DNA of 64,000 nt from the NCBI RefSeq assembly GCF_026339995.1, contig NZ_JAPEPT010000002.1, positions 997,501 to 1,061,500 of the forward strand, read 5' to 3'. This DNA is from Streptomyces sp. NBC_01481 (GTDB lineage Bacteria; Actinomycetota; Actinomycetes; Streptomycetales; Streptomycetaceae). Position numbers and translations under genes: made by a program. The notes under the pieces are model-generated. The model saw only the letters and a program-made list of their open reading frames with translations, did not search any database and had not been told where the DNA came from. Shown here piece by piece: positions 11,126 through 19,723 of this stretch; position 1 is the stretch's first letter; every line of letters starts with the position of its first letter.

Positions 11126-11303
11126 GGTTCGCCTTAAGGGCGCGGGTCAGGGCCGCGAAGGCGGCGGGGGTGGTGCTGAGTATCGCCTCGCCAGGATCGC
11201 TGCTCTCGGTGAGTTTGACCGTACGGTCGCCACCTGCGGCGACGTGCAGGCACGAGTCGCCCTGGGCGCAGTACGAGGACTTCTGCCAGTCGTAGGCAGT
11301 CAT
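11118..11303 (-). CDS. DUF397 domain protein (proximal copy)
   Basis: A 61-aa DUF397 protein beginning MTAYDWQKSSYC, with the family hallmarks WxKSSYC, SCLHVA, LTESSDPG and a C-terminal AFAALTRALK helix. The ATG is 11 bases after the stop of the XRE gene. It is more canonical than its downstream neighbour, which lacks the WxKSS start. The two-copy arrangement suggests duplication followed by divergence. Confidence 0.9.
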   Translation of the reverse strand: MTAYDWQKSSYCAQGDSCLHVAAGGDRTVKLTESSDPGEAILSTTPAAFAALTRALKANRG

Positions 11304-11314
11304 GGCTGTTCCCT

Positions 11315-12166
11315 TCACAGGTTCCGGCTGATGCTGTGGACGAGGTCCCGGCTGTCCATCGGCGAAAGCGCAACGGCCTCGATCTTGTCGAAGAGAACCC
11401 GGTACTTGTCGAGCTGGGCCTCGGTATCGAGGAAGGCCAAGCCGTGTGACTGGTCGAGGTGGACCGTGTCCAGTGGCGGCACTGGGCCGTAGGCGTAGTA
11501 GACGGACTGGCCCGAGCCCGGAATGGCGCCCGCCTTGAACGGGATCACCTGGAAGGTGACGTGATCGTGCTCGCTCATGTCGAGGAGGTGGCGCAACTGT
11601 TGGCGGGCGACGGCTGCTCCGCCGACCTCGATGCGTAGCGCGGCCTCGTGGACCAGTGCCTGGTACCGACGCGGAGTATCTCCGTACAGGACTGCCTGGC
11701 GCTTGATCCGGAACGAGACGCGGTGTTCGATCTCCGGCGGGGGCATCGCGGGCACGTCCTGGCGGAAGATCTCGCGCGCGTGGTCGCCGGTCTGGAGCAG
11801 TCCCGGGATGTGCGCGGTGATCGCCCCGCGCAAGGCCCTTGCGTGGTGCTCCAGTTCGGCGAGGTCGATGAGCCCTGCGGGCAGGATCTCCCGGTACTCC
11901 TCCCACCAGCCGCGCTTCCGGTCCTCGGACATACGCACCAGGGCTTCGATGAAGGCGTGGTCCGAGCAGGAGTAGTTCTGTGCCATGGCGCGGATCCGGT
12001 CGCCGCTCACGCCGAACCTCGCGGTTTCAACGTTGCTCAGCTGCCCCTGGCTGGTTCCCAGCAGACGAGCGGCTTCTGTGGCCGTAAGCCCGGCGCGCTC
12101 GCGCAGTTTGCGCAGCTCAGCGGCGATACGCATGCGCCGAGCTGTGGGGGCGGACCTGCCCGCCAT
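11315..12166 (-). CDS. XRE-family regulator with DUF5753 domain
   Basis: A 283-aa regulator. The N-terminal XRE helix-turn-helix (residues about 14-70, with LTATEAARLLGTSQGQLSNVE) is followed by a DUF5753 domain (about 95-270, with HIPGLLQTGDHAREI). A GGAGGAG site precedes the ATG. Proteins of this class (WhiJ, AbaA-type and many paralogues) work with a DUF397 partner, often next to an HATPase gene; all three parts are present here. The regulator probably controls its own divergent promoter region at 12167-12367. Confidence 0.93.
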   Translation of the reverse strand: MAGRSAPTARRMRIAAELRKLRERAGLTATEAARLLGTSQGQLSNVETARFGVSGDRIRAMAQNYSCSDHAFIEALVRMSEDRKRGWWEEYREILPAGLIDLAELEHHARALRGAITAHIPGLLQTGDHAREIFRQDVPAMPPPEIEHRVSFRIKRQAVLYGDTPRRYQALVHEAALRIEVGGAAVARQQLRHLLDMSEHDHVTFQVIPFKAGAIPGSGQSVYYAYGPVPPLDTVHLDQSHGLAFLDTEAQLDKYRVLFDKIEAVALSPMDSRDLVHSISRNL

Positions 12167-12241
12167 GCAACTCCTCCTTGATGGAGCTCAGTTCGGACCA
12201 TCACTCACACGGGCGATTATGCATGGAATTTCGCGAGTGGA

Positions 12242-12262
12242 GTGCAAATGTAACTTGCGCAC
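12242..12262. promoter_or_regulatory. Candidate XRE operator in divergent promoter region
   Basis: An interrupted inverted repeat, GTGCAA-N7-TTGCgCAC, in the 201-base region between the XRE gene and the divergently transcribed HATPase gene. Its position fits an autoregulatory site; the symmetry is imperfect, so support is modest. Confidence 0.35.
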
Positions 12263-12367
12263 AGCCTAGTCTGAGCCCCACGCCAATCGCCTGGAAGTGC
12301 ACCGCTCGACGGAGCGGCAGGGCCACCGGGCAAGCACCCCAACGTCCGCTCCGCGAAGGAGACTTCC

Positions 12368-12796
12368 ATGGCCACCGTATCCCCGCCCTGGGCCTACACC
12401 CTCCAACTCCCCCACGATCCCCGCGCCCCCGGTATCGCCCGCTCCACCCTCCGGGCCGTCCTTCGCGCCCACCGCATGACCGAACTCACCGAGACCGCCG
12501 AGCTGTTGGCAAGCGAGCTCGTCACCAACGCCCACCAGTACTCCCGGGAGCCCTGCGGCCTCCGCCTCCGCGCCCCCGAGCCGCACCGGCTCCGGCTCGG
12601 TGTCTGGGATGCCAATCCGGAGATTCCGCCGCCCTTCAAAGGCGCGCTCAGCCCGCCCGGCGCGGAAGCCGAGCGCGGGCGGGGGCTGCACCTCGTTCAG
12701 CTTTGCGCCGACACCTGGGGCGCGCACCCGCTCAAGTTCGGCGGGAAACTGCTCTGGGTCGAGTGCCGAGGCGAGGAGAGTGGCCGGACCAGGTGA
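12368..12796 (+). CDS. RsbW-like ATP-binding protein (HATPase)
   Basis: A 142-aa GHKL-fold ATP-binding protein. The N box is at residues 50-57 (ELVTNAHQ), a modified G1 box at 79-83 (VWDAN in place of DxGxG) and the G2 box at 104-107 (GRGL). This is the short anti-sigma/serine-kinase-like type that is very abundant in Streptomyces and commonly sits by XRE/DUF397 genes. A GAAGGAG site precedes the ATG. Its partner is unknown, and no anti-anti-sigma gene lies nearby. Confidence 0.9.
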   Translation: MATVSPPWAYTLQLPHDPRAPGIARSTLRAVLRAHRMTELTETAELLASELVTNAHQYSREPCGLRLRAPEPHRLRLGVWDANPEIPPPFKGALSPPGAEAERGRGLHLVQLCADTWGAHPLKFGGKLLWVECRGEESGRTR

Positions 12797-12815
12797 CGGG
12801 CTCGATCCGGAGTAG

Positions 12816-12838
12816 TATTACGTGGTACGCGTATTACG
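12816..12838 (+). promoter_or_regulatory. Candidate operator of the toxin-antitoxin operon
   Basis: Two exact TATTACG direct repeats (12816-12822 and 12832-12838, 16-base period) flank a TACGCGTA palindrome at 12826-12833, 36 bases upstream of the antitoxin ATG. AbrB-type antitoxins typically autoregulate through such sites. The region is clearly more AT-rich than its surroundings, which also suits a promoter. Confidence 0.5.
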
Positions 12839-12873
12839 GCATACAGGGCAGGCTCGCCAGCAGGAGGTGCTCA

Positions 12874-13101
12874 ATGAGGGTCAACAGCAAAGGGCAGGTG
12901 ACGATCCCCGCGGAGCTCCGGGAGCAGATCGGGCTCAGGCCCGGTGATGAGGTCGACGTCGTGGCGGACCGCGGCACGCTGCGCATAGTGCGCCGGGAAG
13001 GCAGCGCCACACGTGGGCAGCGCGCCACCCATCGGTTGCGCGGCACTGCCACCACGGCGCTGAGTACGGACCAACTCATGGAGCTGTTGCGTGGCGAGTA
13101 G
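12874..13101 (+). CDS. vapB: AbrB/MazE-type antitoxin (VapB-like)
   Basis: A 75-aa protein whose N-terminus (RVNSKGQVTIPAELREQIGL) is the SpoVT/AbrB swapped-hairpin DNA-binding domain. The C-terminus (TTALSTDQLMELLRGE) resembles the toxin-binding tail of VapB antitoxins. AGGAGGTG precedes the ATG. The last 11 bases overlap the toxin gene, the usual coupling that keeps antitoxin in excess. Confidence 0.9.
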   Translation: MRVNSKGQVTIPAELREQIGLRPGDEVDVVADRGTLRIVRREGSATRGQRATHRLRGTATTALSTDQLMELLRGE

Positions 13102-13540
13102 GCATCTGCGCGCGGTCGGGGAGGTGCGGGCGGCCCCGGTAACGCTCGTCGACTCCTGCGTGCTGCTCGACATCGCAACCGACGACCCCAAGTGGGCCGA
13201 CTGGTCGGACGAGGCCCTCGCCCGGGCTTGCGACGAGGGGGGCGTAGTCATCAATCCGCTCATTTACGCGGAGGTGTCCGTCGGGTTCGCCTCCATCGAG
13301 GCATTGGACGAAGTGCTGTCGCCCGAGGACTACCGCAGGGAGGAACTTCCGTACGAGGCGGGCTTCCTCGCGGGCAAGGCGTTCATGGCCTACCGTCAAC
13401 GAGGAGGCGCGAAGGCCTCGCCGCTGCCCGACTTCTACCTTGGCGCGCACGCGGCAGTCCGCTCGTATCGCTTGCTCACGCGGGACGTGGCCCGTTACCG
13501 CACCTACTTTCCGACGGTCGAGCTGATCCATCCGGGATGA
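13091..13540 (+). CDS. vapC: PIN-domain ribonuclease toxin (VapC-like)
   Basis: A 149-aa PIN-domain protein. Acidic active-site residues are visible in LVDSCVLLDI near residue 20, in LIYAEVSVGF near 58, and in the C-terminal DFYLGAHAAV and LTRDVARYRTYFP segments. The GTG start overlaps the antitoxin. VapC toxins are Mg-dependent RNases that cleave specific RNAs and are neutralised by VapB. The order antitoxin-toxin and the 8-11 base overlap are standard. Confidence 0.9.
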   Translation: MASRHLRAVGEVRAAPVTLVDSCVLLDIATDDPKWADWSDEALARACDEGGVVINPLIYAEVSVGFASIEALDEVLSPEDYRREELPYEAGFLAGKAFMAYRQRGGAKASPLPDFYLGAHAAVRSYRLLTRDVARYRTYFPTVELIHPG

Positions 13541-13617
13541 GTGGGCCTACCGGGTGCCGTCAAAACCGGCGGCCCCAACACAAGCCGCTCTACGGCAAGT
13601 TGGATATCTTGGACCCT

Positions 13618-14424
13618 GTGACCGACAACGCGCACTTACTCGCCGGGATCGACACCACCCGCCCGCACACCGCCCGCATCTGGAACTACTGGACCGGCGG
13701 CAAGGACCACTACGAGGTCGACCGCGAGGCCGGTGACCAGATCCGCAGGCTTCATCCCGGCATCGGTGACTACGCCCTCGCGGACCGGCTGTTTCTCGGG
13801 CGGGCCGTGCGTCATCTGGCCGCGGAGGTGGGGATCCGGCAGTTTCTCGACATCGGGACCGGGCTGCCCAGCGCCGACAACACCCACGAGGTGGCCCAGC
13901 GCGTCGATCCGGCGGCGCGGATCGTGTACGTGGACAACGACCCGCTCGTCCTCGCGCACGCCCGCGCCCTGCTCACCAGCACGCCCGAGGGCCGCACCGA
14001 CTATCTCGACGCCGATCTGCGCGACGTCGGCACGATCATCGAGCGCGCCGCAGGGACACTCGACCTCTCGCAGCCCGTCGCGCTGCTGCTCCTCGGCGTG
14101 GTGATCTTCATCGAGGACGACGAGGAGTCGTACGGCATCGTCCGCCGTCTCATGGACGCGCTGCCCGCCGGCAGTCATCTCGTCCTCTCACACACCATCA
14201 CCAGCCCGGCGATGCCCGATGTGGACGCCGCCGTCGCGTTCTGGAACGAGCACGGTACGCCCAGGCTCACCCAGCGCACCCCGCGTCAGCTCGTCCGGTA
14301 CTTCGACGGGCTCGACATGCTGGAGCCCGGTCTGGTGTCGTGTTCGCGCTGGCGGCCGGAGACCGCCGGTGGCGAAGAGCCCGGCGAGGTGGCCATGTTC
14401 GGCGGCGTGGGGCGCAAACCGTAG
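13618..14424 (+). CDS. SAM-dependent methyltransferase, DUF574 family
   Basis: A 268-aa protein of the large actinobacterial DUF574 methyltransferase family. It carries the family signature IWNYWTGGKDHY at residues 21-32 and the SAM-binding motif DIGTGLP at 78-84, followed by VYVDNDP. The GTG at 13618 is the likely start, because upstream in-frame sequence belongs to the shadow of the PIN gene. Substrate unknown. Streptomyces genomes hold many copies, often near XRE/DUF397 genes as here. Confidence 0.9.
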   Translation: MTDNAHLLAGIDTTRPHTARIWNYWTGGKDHYEVDREAGDQIRRLHPGIGDYALADRLFLGRAVRHLAAEVGIRQFLDIGTGLPSADNTHEVAQRVDPAARIVYVDNDPLVLAHARALLTSTPEGRTDYLDADLRDVGTIIERAAGTLDLSQPVALLLLGVVIFIEDDEESYGIVRRLMDALPAGSHLVLSHTITSPAMPDVDAAVAFWNEHGTPRLTQRTPRQLVRYFDGLDMLEPGLVSCSRWRPETAGGEEPGEVAMFGGVGRKP

Positions 14425-14478
14425 GCGCGCGGGCGGAATAGGGCAGTAACACGGTGCGGATGGGGGAGGGTTGAGGGC

Positions 14479-15489
14479 GTGCGGAAAGTCTGGATGGCCA
14501 GTGGGATCGGGATCGGGCTGTGCCTGAGCTTTGTCGCGCTGCTCGTCGTCGGGACCTATTCCGCCGCCGCCGGGCTCATGGGCGGCGTCGGCGGGCGGGC
14601 GGTGGGGCTGGCCAAGGGTGCCGTGCCTGCGCTCTATCAGCCGCTCGTGCAGAAGTGGGGCAACCTCTGCCCCGCCATCAACCCCGCTCTGCTCGCCGCC
14701 CAGCTCTACCAGGAGAGCGGCTGGAACCCGAAGGCGCAGAGCCCGGCCGCGGCCCAGGGCATCGCGCAGTTCATCCCCGGCACCTGGGCGGCGCACGGTG
14801 TCGACGGGGACAAGGACGGGGACCGCGACGTATGGGATCCGGCCGACGCAATTCCGTCTGCTGCCTCGTACGACTGCGAACTGGCCGGATATGTCAAAAA
14901 GGCGCCCGGTGACCAGACCGACAACATGCTCGCCGCGTACAACGCGGGCGCGTACGCCGTCATCAAGTACGGCGGTGTCCCGCCCTACCGCGAGACGCAG
15001 AACTATGTGAAGGTCATCCGCACCCTGGAGAAGAGCTTCGCCCGGCCCGTCGGACGTGTCGAACCGTCGCGGCAGGCCGCCGGGGCGATCTACTTCGCTC
15101 AGCAGAGGCTCGGCACGAAGTATCTGTGGGGCGGCAACGGCACGCCTGAGCAGGGCGGACGTTTCGACTGCTCCGGGCTGACGCAGGCCGCGTACCGGAC
15201 CGTGGACATCGAGCTGCCGCGCGTCGCGAACGACCAGTACAACGCGGGACCGCATCCGTCGCGCGACGAGCTGCTCCCCGGCGATCTCGTCTTCTTCTCC
15301 GACGACCTCACCAACTCACGGGCGATCCGGCACGTCGGGCTCTATGTGGGTGGCGGGTACATGATCAACGCTCCGTACACCGGAGCCGTGATCCGCTTCG
15401 ACAAGATCGACACCCCGGACTACTTCGGTGCGACGAGGGTCACCAAGGATGGCGCGAAAGCGTTGCCGACGGCCCTCCCGGAAGGCTGA
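14479..15489 (+). CDS. tgdA: Membrane-anchored lytic transglycosylase with NlpC/P60 peptidase domain
   Basis: A 336-aa bifunctional cell-wall hydrolase. An N-terminal membrane anchor (about 7-32) is followed by an SLT-type transglycosylase domain with catalytic Glu79 in YQESGW, an acidic DGDKDGDRD segment (109-117) that looks like a calcium-binding loop, the YNAG motif (154-157), and an NlpC/P60 domain with Cys231 (FDCSG) and His285 (RHVG). The same fusion occurs as the VirB1-like subunit of Gram-positive conjugation systems. S. coelicolor SCO4132 (recalled as tgdA), next to the cmd operon, is the expected orthologue. GTG start after GAGGG. Confidence 0.9.
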   Translation: MRKVWMASGIGIGLCLSFVALLVVGTYSAAAGLMGGVGGRAVGLAKGAVPALYQPLVQKWGNLCPAINPALLAAQLYQESGWNPKAQSPAAAQGIAQFIPGTWAAHGVDGDKDGDRDVWDPADAIPSAASYDCELAGYVKKAPGDQTDNMLAAYNAGAYAVIKYGGVPPYRETQNYVKVIRTLEKSFARPVGRVEPSRQAAGAIYFAQQRLGTKYLWGGNGTPEQGGRFDCSGLTQAAYRTVDIELPRVANDQYNAGPHPSRDELLPGDLVFFSDDLTNSRAIRHVGLYVGGGYMINAPYTGAVIRFDKIDTPDYFGATRVTKDGAKALPTALPEG

Positions 15490-15737
15490 CGTGGCATCGG
15501 ACGTGGCCGGAACTCTCTGCTACGCCAAAGCCCTGAACTGCGACGACGTGTCACTCTTCGATAACGTCATGGTGATCGTTCGGTGGAGAGTGGAACGTAC
15601 ATGAGGAGCGGGCCGTTCCCTGGACGGAGACAGCCGCACTGACCATGCAGCAGACACCGCACTGATCACGGGGGTTGGTAGAGCGGGCGCACCCGGAAGG
15701 TGCGTCACACCAGGCACAAGGCAAGGGGCCGCAGCAG

Positions 15738-16484
15738 ATGGCTGGACTCGCATTGGGGTTCCCCCTGACGCAGTCAAGGGGCGGGTCTGACCCCGACCTC
15801 AGCCTGCTCTACGACATCAACGGCCTGGCCAAGGACGCCCCGTCGTGGCTCGACCGCACCATGGTGTTCGTCGGCGAGTACGGAATCATGCTCGCGATGG
15901 TCCTTCTCGTCCTGTGGTGCTGGTGGAGCGTGCGCTGGCGCGGCACCACGGAGGACTCGGTCGGCGGGGTCGCCGCGCTGATCTGGGCGCCGCTCGCCGC
16001 CGGTATCGCGCTGCTGATCAACATCCCCATCCGCGGGTTCGTCGAGAGACCGCGGCCCTTCCGCGACCACCAGGGCATCGAGGTCCTGGTGTCCGGGAAG
16101 AGCGACTACTCCTTCGTCAGCGACCACGCCACGTTGGCGATGGCGATCGCGGCCGGGCTCTTCGTCGCGCACCGCAGGTTCGGTCTTGCCGCGATCGGTC
16201 TCGCGCTCGCCGAGGGCTTCTGCCGGGTCTACCTGGGCGTGCACTATCCGACCGACGTCGTCGGCGGATTCGCGCTCGGCACGGCGGTGGCGCTGCTGCT
16301 CGCGCCGCTCGCGCTCGCGCTTCTGACACCGGTGGTGTCGGCGGTCGCGACCTCGGAGCGGATCGGCCGACTCGTACGGTCGAAGCGCGTGATGGCCTCC
16401 CGGGCCGGGCGGCCCGAGACGCTCGGCATCCCGGAGCCCAGGACCGGGGGTCCGGACGTCGGCGAGAACGGCCTTGCGGCCTGA
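15738..16484 (+). CDS. PAP2-family membrane phosphatase
   Basis: A 248-aa polytopic membrane protein with five or six helices and the PAP2 active-site motifs: ERPRPF, the SDHA motif with its catalytic His, and RVYLGVHYPTDVVGG. Members dephosphorylate lipid phosphates such as undecaprenyl pyrophosphate or phosphatidic acid at the outer membrane face. The ATG after AAGGGG is preferred to an in-frame start 21 codons earlier. It may recycle a lipid carrier for wall synthesis (inference); the adjacent wall hydrolase is at least consistent with that. Confidence 0.9.
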   Translation: MAGLALGFPLTQSRGGSDPDLSLLYDINGLAKDAPSWLDRTMVFVGEYGIMLAMVLLVLWCWWSVRWRGTTEDSVGGVAALIWAPLAAGIALLINIPIRGFVERPRPFRDHQGIEVLVSGKSDYSFVSDHATLAMAIAAGLFVAHRRFGLAAIGLALAEGFCRVYLGVHYPTDVVGGFALGTAVALLLAPLALALLTPVVSAVATSERIGRLVRSKRVMASRAGRPETLGIPEPRTGGPDVGENGLAA

Positions 16485-16537
16485 GCCGCCTGACCTGCCT
16501 GGCCTGGCTGACTGCCTCGCCTGCGGCGCCGCCTGAA

Positions 16538-18115
16538 CTACAGGGCCTGCGGGAAGGTGAAGACCCGGTCCGGGTCGTACTGCTTCTTCAGCCGGGTGAG
16601 CCGGTCGGCCGCGGGTCCGTAATAGGCCCGGCGCCAGTCGGTCAGCGTCGGGTCGATGTAGTTCTGGTAGGCGGCCCCCGACGCGTAACGGCGCATCGAG
16701 GCATGAGCGCTTTTCAGCCAGGCCTGCTGGGCGGAGCCCGCCGTGCCGGCACGCCAGGCGCCGATGTACTGGGCCAGCACCCGGGAGCGCCGGTGCACGA
16801 ACGACGTCGCGAGCGGGTCCACCCGGTTGACCGCTCCGCCGAGCGCCGTCAGCGCGATCGAGCCGCCGCCCCCGCCCTGGGAGGGCGAGATCCGGGTGAA
16901 CGCCTCGGTCGCCGAGATCAGCGCGCGCAGCCCGGCCGGGGAGAGTTCGCGGTCGAAGAAGTCGGAGGCCGCGGCGTACGTCTCGCGCTGCAGCGCCCCC
17001 TGCTTGCTGCGGCCCGGAGTGGTGCCGGGCAGATGGCACTGCTCCCGGCTCAGCGTCGAGCAGTTCGCATAGCCGAGCATCGCGTCGAGATAACCGCGGC
17101 GGCGCACCGAGACATGGCGCGCGGGCGAGCCCGCCCGGTCGGCGAGGCGGTCGAGCGCGTTGCGCAGATCGCTCTCGCTGCCGAGGGAGAAGGCGGCGAC
17201 CGAGAGCGTGGGCGTGCCGCCGGGCCCGGCGGCCAGATGCGCGGACGACCAGATCTCGTCGGGCTGCGCCGGACCCCACTTCTGCCAGGCGGCCAGCACC
17301 GCCGCGGCCTTGGACCAGGGCCAGGTCAGATAGGCGGTGACGGTCGGGGGCGTGGGATGCGTACGGAAACGGAGCCGGGTGACGACCCCGAAGTTGCCGT
17401 TGCCCGCCCCCCGCAGCGCCCAGAACAGGTCCTTGTTCTGGGTGGCGCTCGCGGTCAGCACCTTGCCGTCGGCCGTGACGATGGTGGCGGAGGTGAGGCT
17501 GTCGCAGGTCAGACCATACGCACGCGAGGTGACGCCGTGCCCGCCGCCGAGGGTGAGCCCGGAAACTCCGACGGAGGGGCAGGAGCCCGCGGGGATCGTG
17601 CGGCCGCTCTTGCCGAGGGCGCTGTACACGTCGATCAGCTTGGCGCCGGCGCCTATGGTGCCGTCCGATCCGACCCGGTTCAGCGAGGACACGTCGATGA
17701 CGAGCCGGCCGTTTCCCGAGGACCAACCGGCGTAGGAATGGCCGCCGTTGCGTATGGAGACGGGCGTGCGGTGCGCCTTGGCGTAGGCGAGGCACTCCTT
17801 GACATCGTCCTCGCCCGCGACATACGCGACGGCCGCGGGCTTCAGCGAGTCGAAGCGGGTGTTGTAGAGCTGCCGCGCGCTCGCGTACGCGGCGTCCCCG
17901 GGGCGTATGAGCTTCCCGTCGAGCCCGCGCGCGAGCGCGTTCCAGTCGGGTGCGGCGGCAGCCGACGTGGTCGTCGCCGATCCGCTCCGCGAGGGGCTTT
18001 TGGGGCTTTTGGTCGATGTGGTGGTGGTTGCCGCGTTCGCTCCGTTGCCGTCCTTGCCTGTGCAGGCGGCAGCGGTGAGAACTACAGCGGTGGTGAGCAG
18101 CGCGCGCCGGTCCAT
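16538..18115 (-). CDS. Secreted FAD-binding oxidoreductase, BBE type
   Basis: A 525-aa flavoprotein. The N-terminus MDRRALLTTAVVLTAAAC combines a twin-arginine-like motif with a lipobox, so it is probably a Tat-exported lipoprotein, followed by a Ser/Thr/Ala linker. The FAD_binding_4 domain has RNGGHSYAGWSSG, whose His can carry FAD, and GSCPSVGVSGLTLGGG, whose Cys fits the second covalent FAD link of berberine-bridge-type enzymes. The C-terminal BBE motif (YQNYIDPTL, YDPDRVFTFPQAL) is present. Such enzymes oxidise sugars, alcohols or alkaloids; substrate unknown. GGAGG precedes the ATG. Confidence 0.9.
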   Translation of the reverse strand: MDRRALLTTAVVLTAAACTGKDGNGANAATTTTSTKSPKSPSRSGSATTTSAAAAPDWNALARGLDGKLIRPGDAAYASARQLYNTRFDSLKPAAVAYVAGEDDVKECLAYAKAHRTPVSIRNGGHSYAGWSSGNGRLVIDVSSLNRVGSDGTIGAGAKLIDVYSALGKSGRTIPAGSCPSVGVSGLTLGGGHGVTSRAYGLTCDSLTSATIVTADGKVLTASATQNKDLFWALRGAGNGNFGVVTRLRFRTHPTPPTVTAYLTWPWSKAAAVLAAWQKWGPAQPDEIWSSAHLAAGPGGTPTLSVAAFSLGSESDLRNALDRLADRAGSPARHVSVRRRGYLDAMLGYANCSTLSREQCHLPGTTPGRSKQGALQRETYAAASDFFDRELSPAGLRALISATEAFTRISPSQGGGGGSIALTALGGAVNRVDPLATSFVHRRSRVLAQYIGAWRAGTAGSAQQAWLKSAHASMRRYASGAAYQNYIDPTLTDWRRAYYGPAADRLTRLKKQYDPDRVFTFPQAL

Positions 18116-18191
18116 GGAACCTCCTGGAGGACCAGACGGCTGTGCGGTGTGAGGGGTTCCGGGGCGGGTGATTTTCCTGCCCCGACAGGCG

Positions 18192-18383
18192 CTACTGCTC
18201 GGTCCCGGCCGGCGAGGTTTGGAACTCGGCATGCAGTGAGGCATCCGTGCGCGCCCGTTCTCTCGAACGACGGGCGGGGCCGGTCCAGCCGCAGGTGCAG
18301 CGGGCGAGTGCGAAGGAGCCGCGTTCACCGGTGCTGATGTGGTGGTGGGCCGAGGGGTCTTCGATGGCGTCCTGCTGGTGCAC
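18192..18383 (-). CDS. Small protein with CTCGW motif
   Basis: A 63-aa protein in a reading frame that continues upstream without a good ATG; a GTG at 18383 is the most plausible start, though its ribosome site is poor. It contains HHHISTGERGSF, ALARCTCGWTGP and an Arg-rich helix with a terminal His, a composition suggesting a small metal-binding protein. It resembles a short unnamed protein common in Streptomyces (recalled, not verified). Confidence 0.5.
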   Translation of the reverse strand: MHQQDAIEDPSAHHHISTGERGSFALARCTCGWTGPARRSRERARTDASLHAEFQTSPAGTEQ

Positions 18384-18504
18384 CTCTCCACGGTACGTGG
18401 TTGGCGCCCGCCGCGGGCGCCCGCGTGACGAGGGGCCCAGGCCGTCGTTATGCGGGGCGGGCGGGGTCTCGTAGCGGCGGTCCGGTATTGGGGGTTGGCA
18501 GGCG

Positions 18505-19335
18505 ATGGTGGTGCAGCAGCACAGGCGCAGGGGCGGGACTTTCGCTGCCCTGGCCGCCGTACTGGGGGTCGTGGCGACCAGCGGCTGCTCCGGCGGCGGG
18601 GGCGCCGTCGCCGACGACGGGCGCGGCGGCGGGCACACCGACGAGGTGCTCAGCGCCGCGGATGTGCTCACCGGTGCCGGCAGCTCCAAGGCCCGTACGT
18701 CCATGGAGATGGCCACCGGCGGGACCCGGGTGACCATCCGCGGCGAAGGGAGCTATGACTTCCAGCGGCGGATGGGGCAGCTCACGGTCGTCCTGCCCAA
18801 GGACCCCGCGGGCGCGGAGCAGCACCGTCCGATCACCGAACTGCTGACGCCGGGCGCTCTGTATATGAAGAACCGGGGTGCGGGCGTGCCCGCCGACAAG
18901 TGGGTACGGGTCGACACGACCACCCTGGAGGACGGGAACCTGGTCACGGGCGGGGCCACCGATCCGCTCGCCGCCGCCGAACTGCTGCGCAGCGCGCGGG
19001 GCGTGAGGTACGTCGGCGAGGAGAAGCTCGCGGGCCGGACGGTCCGCCACTACCGCGGGATCACCGACATCGCCCGGGCCGCGCAGGTCGCCGAACCGCA
19101 TGCGCGGGCCTCGCTGGCCGCGGCGGCGAAAGGGTTCGCCACGGACACGGTGCCCTTCGACGCGTATCTCGACGACGAGGGTCGGCTGCGCAAGGTGCGC
19201 CACCGCTTCACCTTCACCAACGGGGGCGGCACGGTTGCCGTCACCTCGACGACGCTGCTGTACGACTTCGGGACGCCGGTGTCCGTGCGTCTGCCGGACG
19301 AACGGGACATTTACGCCGGGAGGATCAGGGCTTAG
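18505..19335 (+). CDS. Lipoprotein, LppX/LprG-like
   Basis: A 276-aa exported lipoprotein. The signal peptide ends in a lipobox, ATSGC, near residue 28. The mature domain (SADVLTGAGSSKARTSMEM, then alternating strands ending in TTLLYDFGTPVSVRLPDE) resembles the LppX/LprG/LprF lipid-carrier fold of actinobacteria. Ligand unknown. It stands alone with no obvious operon partner. Confidence 0.85.
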   Translation: MVVQQHRRRGGTFAALAAVLGVVATSGCSGGGGAVADDGRGGGHTDEVLSAADVLTGAGSSKARTSMEMATGGTRVTIRGEGSYDFQRRMGQLTVVLPKDPAGAEQHRPITELLTPGALYMKNRGAGVPADKWVRVDTTTLEDGNLVTGGATDPLAAAELLRSARGVRYVGEEKLAGRTVRHYRGITDIARAAQVAEPHARASLAAAAKGFATDTVPFDAYLDDEGRLRKVRHRFTFTNGGGTVAVTSTTLLYDFGTPVSVRLPDERDIYAGRIRA

Positions 19336-19420
19336 GCCCCTCTAAATGGTCCGGACGTGCCATGCGCGGTCCGTGCATCACTCCCTACGCTAGGAAGTCG
19401 ACACCGGCAGGAAGAGGTGA

Positions 19421-19603
19421 ATGCGCGTGGCTCCGCCCAGTACTGCGACCGTCCAGGACCACGTGGCCCTTGCCGAGATCGAGCTGTGTGGCGAGTTGAT
19501 CATCGCGGCGTCCGCCGCGGACGAGGAGAGGCTCAGCCCGGACCGTATCGACGAGGTGCTGAAGGTGGCGGCCGAGCGATCCGCTCCGACCGGGCAGCAA
19601 TGA
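19421..19603 (+). CDS. Conserved small acidic protein
   Basis: A 60-aa protein beginning MRVAPPSTATVQDHVALAEIELCGELIIAAS. A GGAAGAGG site sits just ahead of the ATG and codon use is typical, so it is probably real. It is mostly helical and acidic, with a single Cys. The function is not recognisable. Confidence 0.65.
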   Translation: MRVAPPSTATVQDHVALAEIELCGELIIAASAADEERLSPDRIDEVLKVAAERSAPTGQQ

Positions 19604-19723
19604 GGCATTGACCAGGGGTGCGGCCGGGACGCCGTCGCCGCGCCCTGCCTCCGGTGCTTATCGGCCACGATGCGTGTCGGCCGATCGCCGGCCGGTCAGG
19701 TACGGAGCGCGGGTGGTGGCCGG

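Noticed and set aside
15774..17795. 673-aa minus-strand frame
   Set aside because: Out-of-frame shadow of the flavoprotein and PAP2 genes, Arg/Pro-rich, no start signal.
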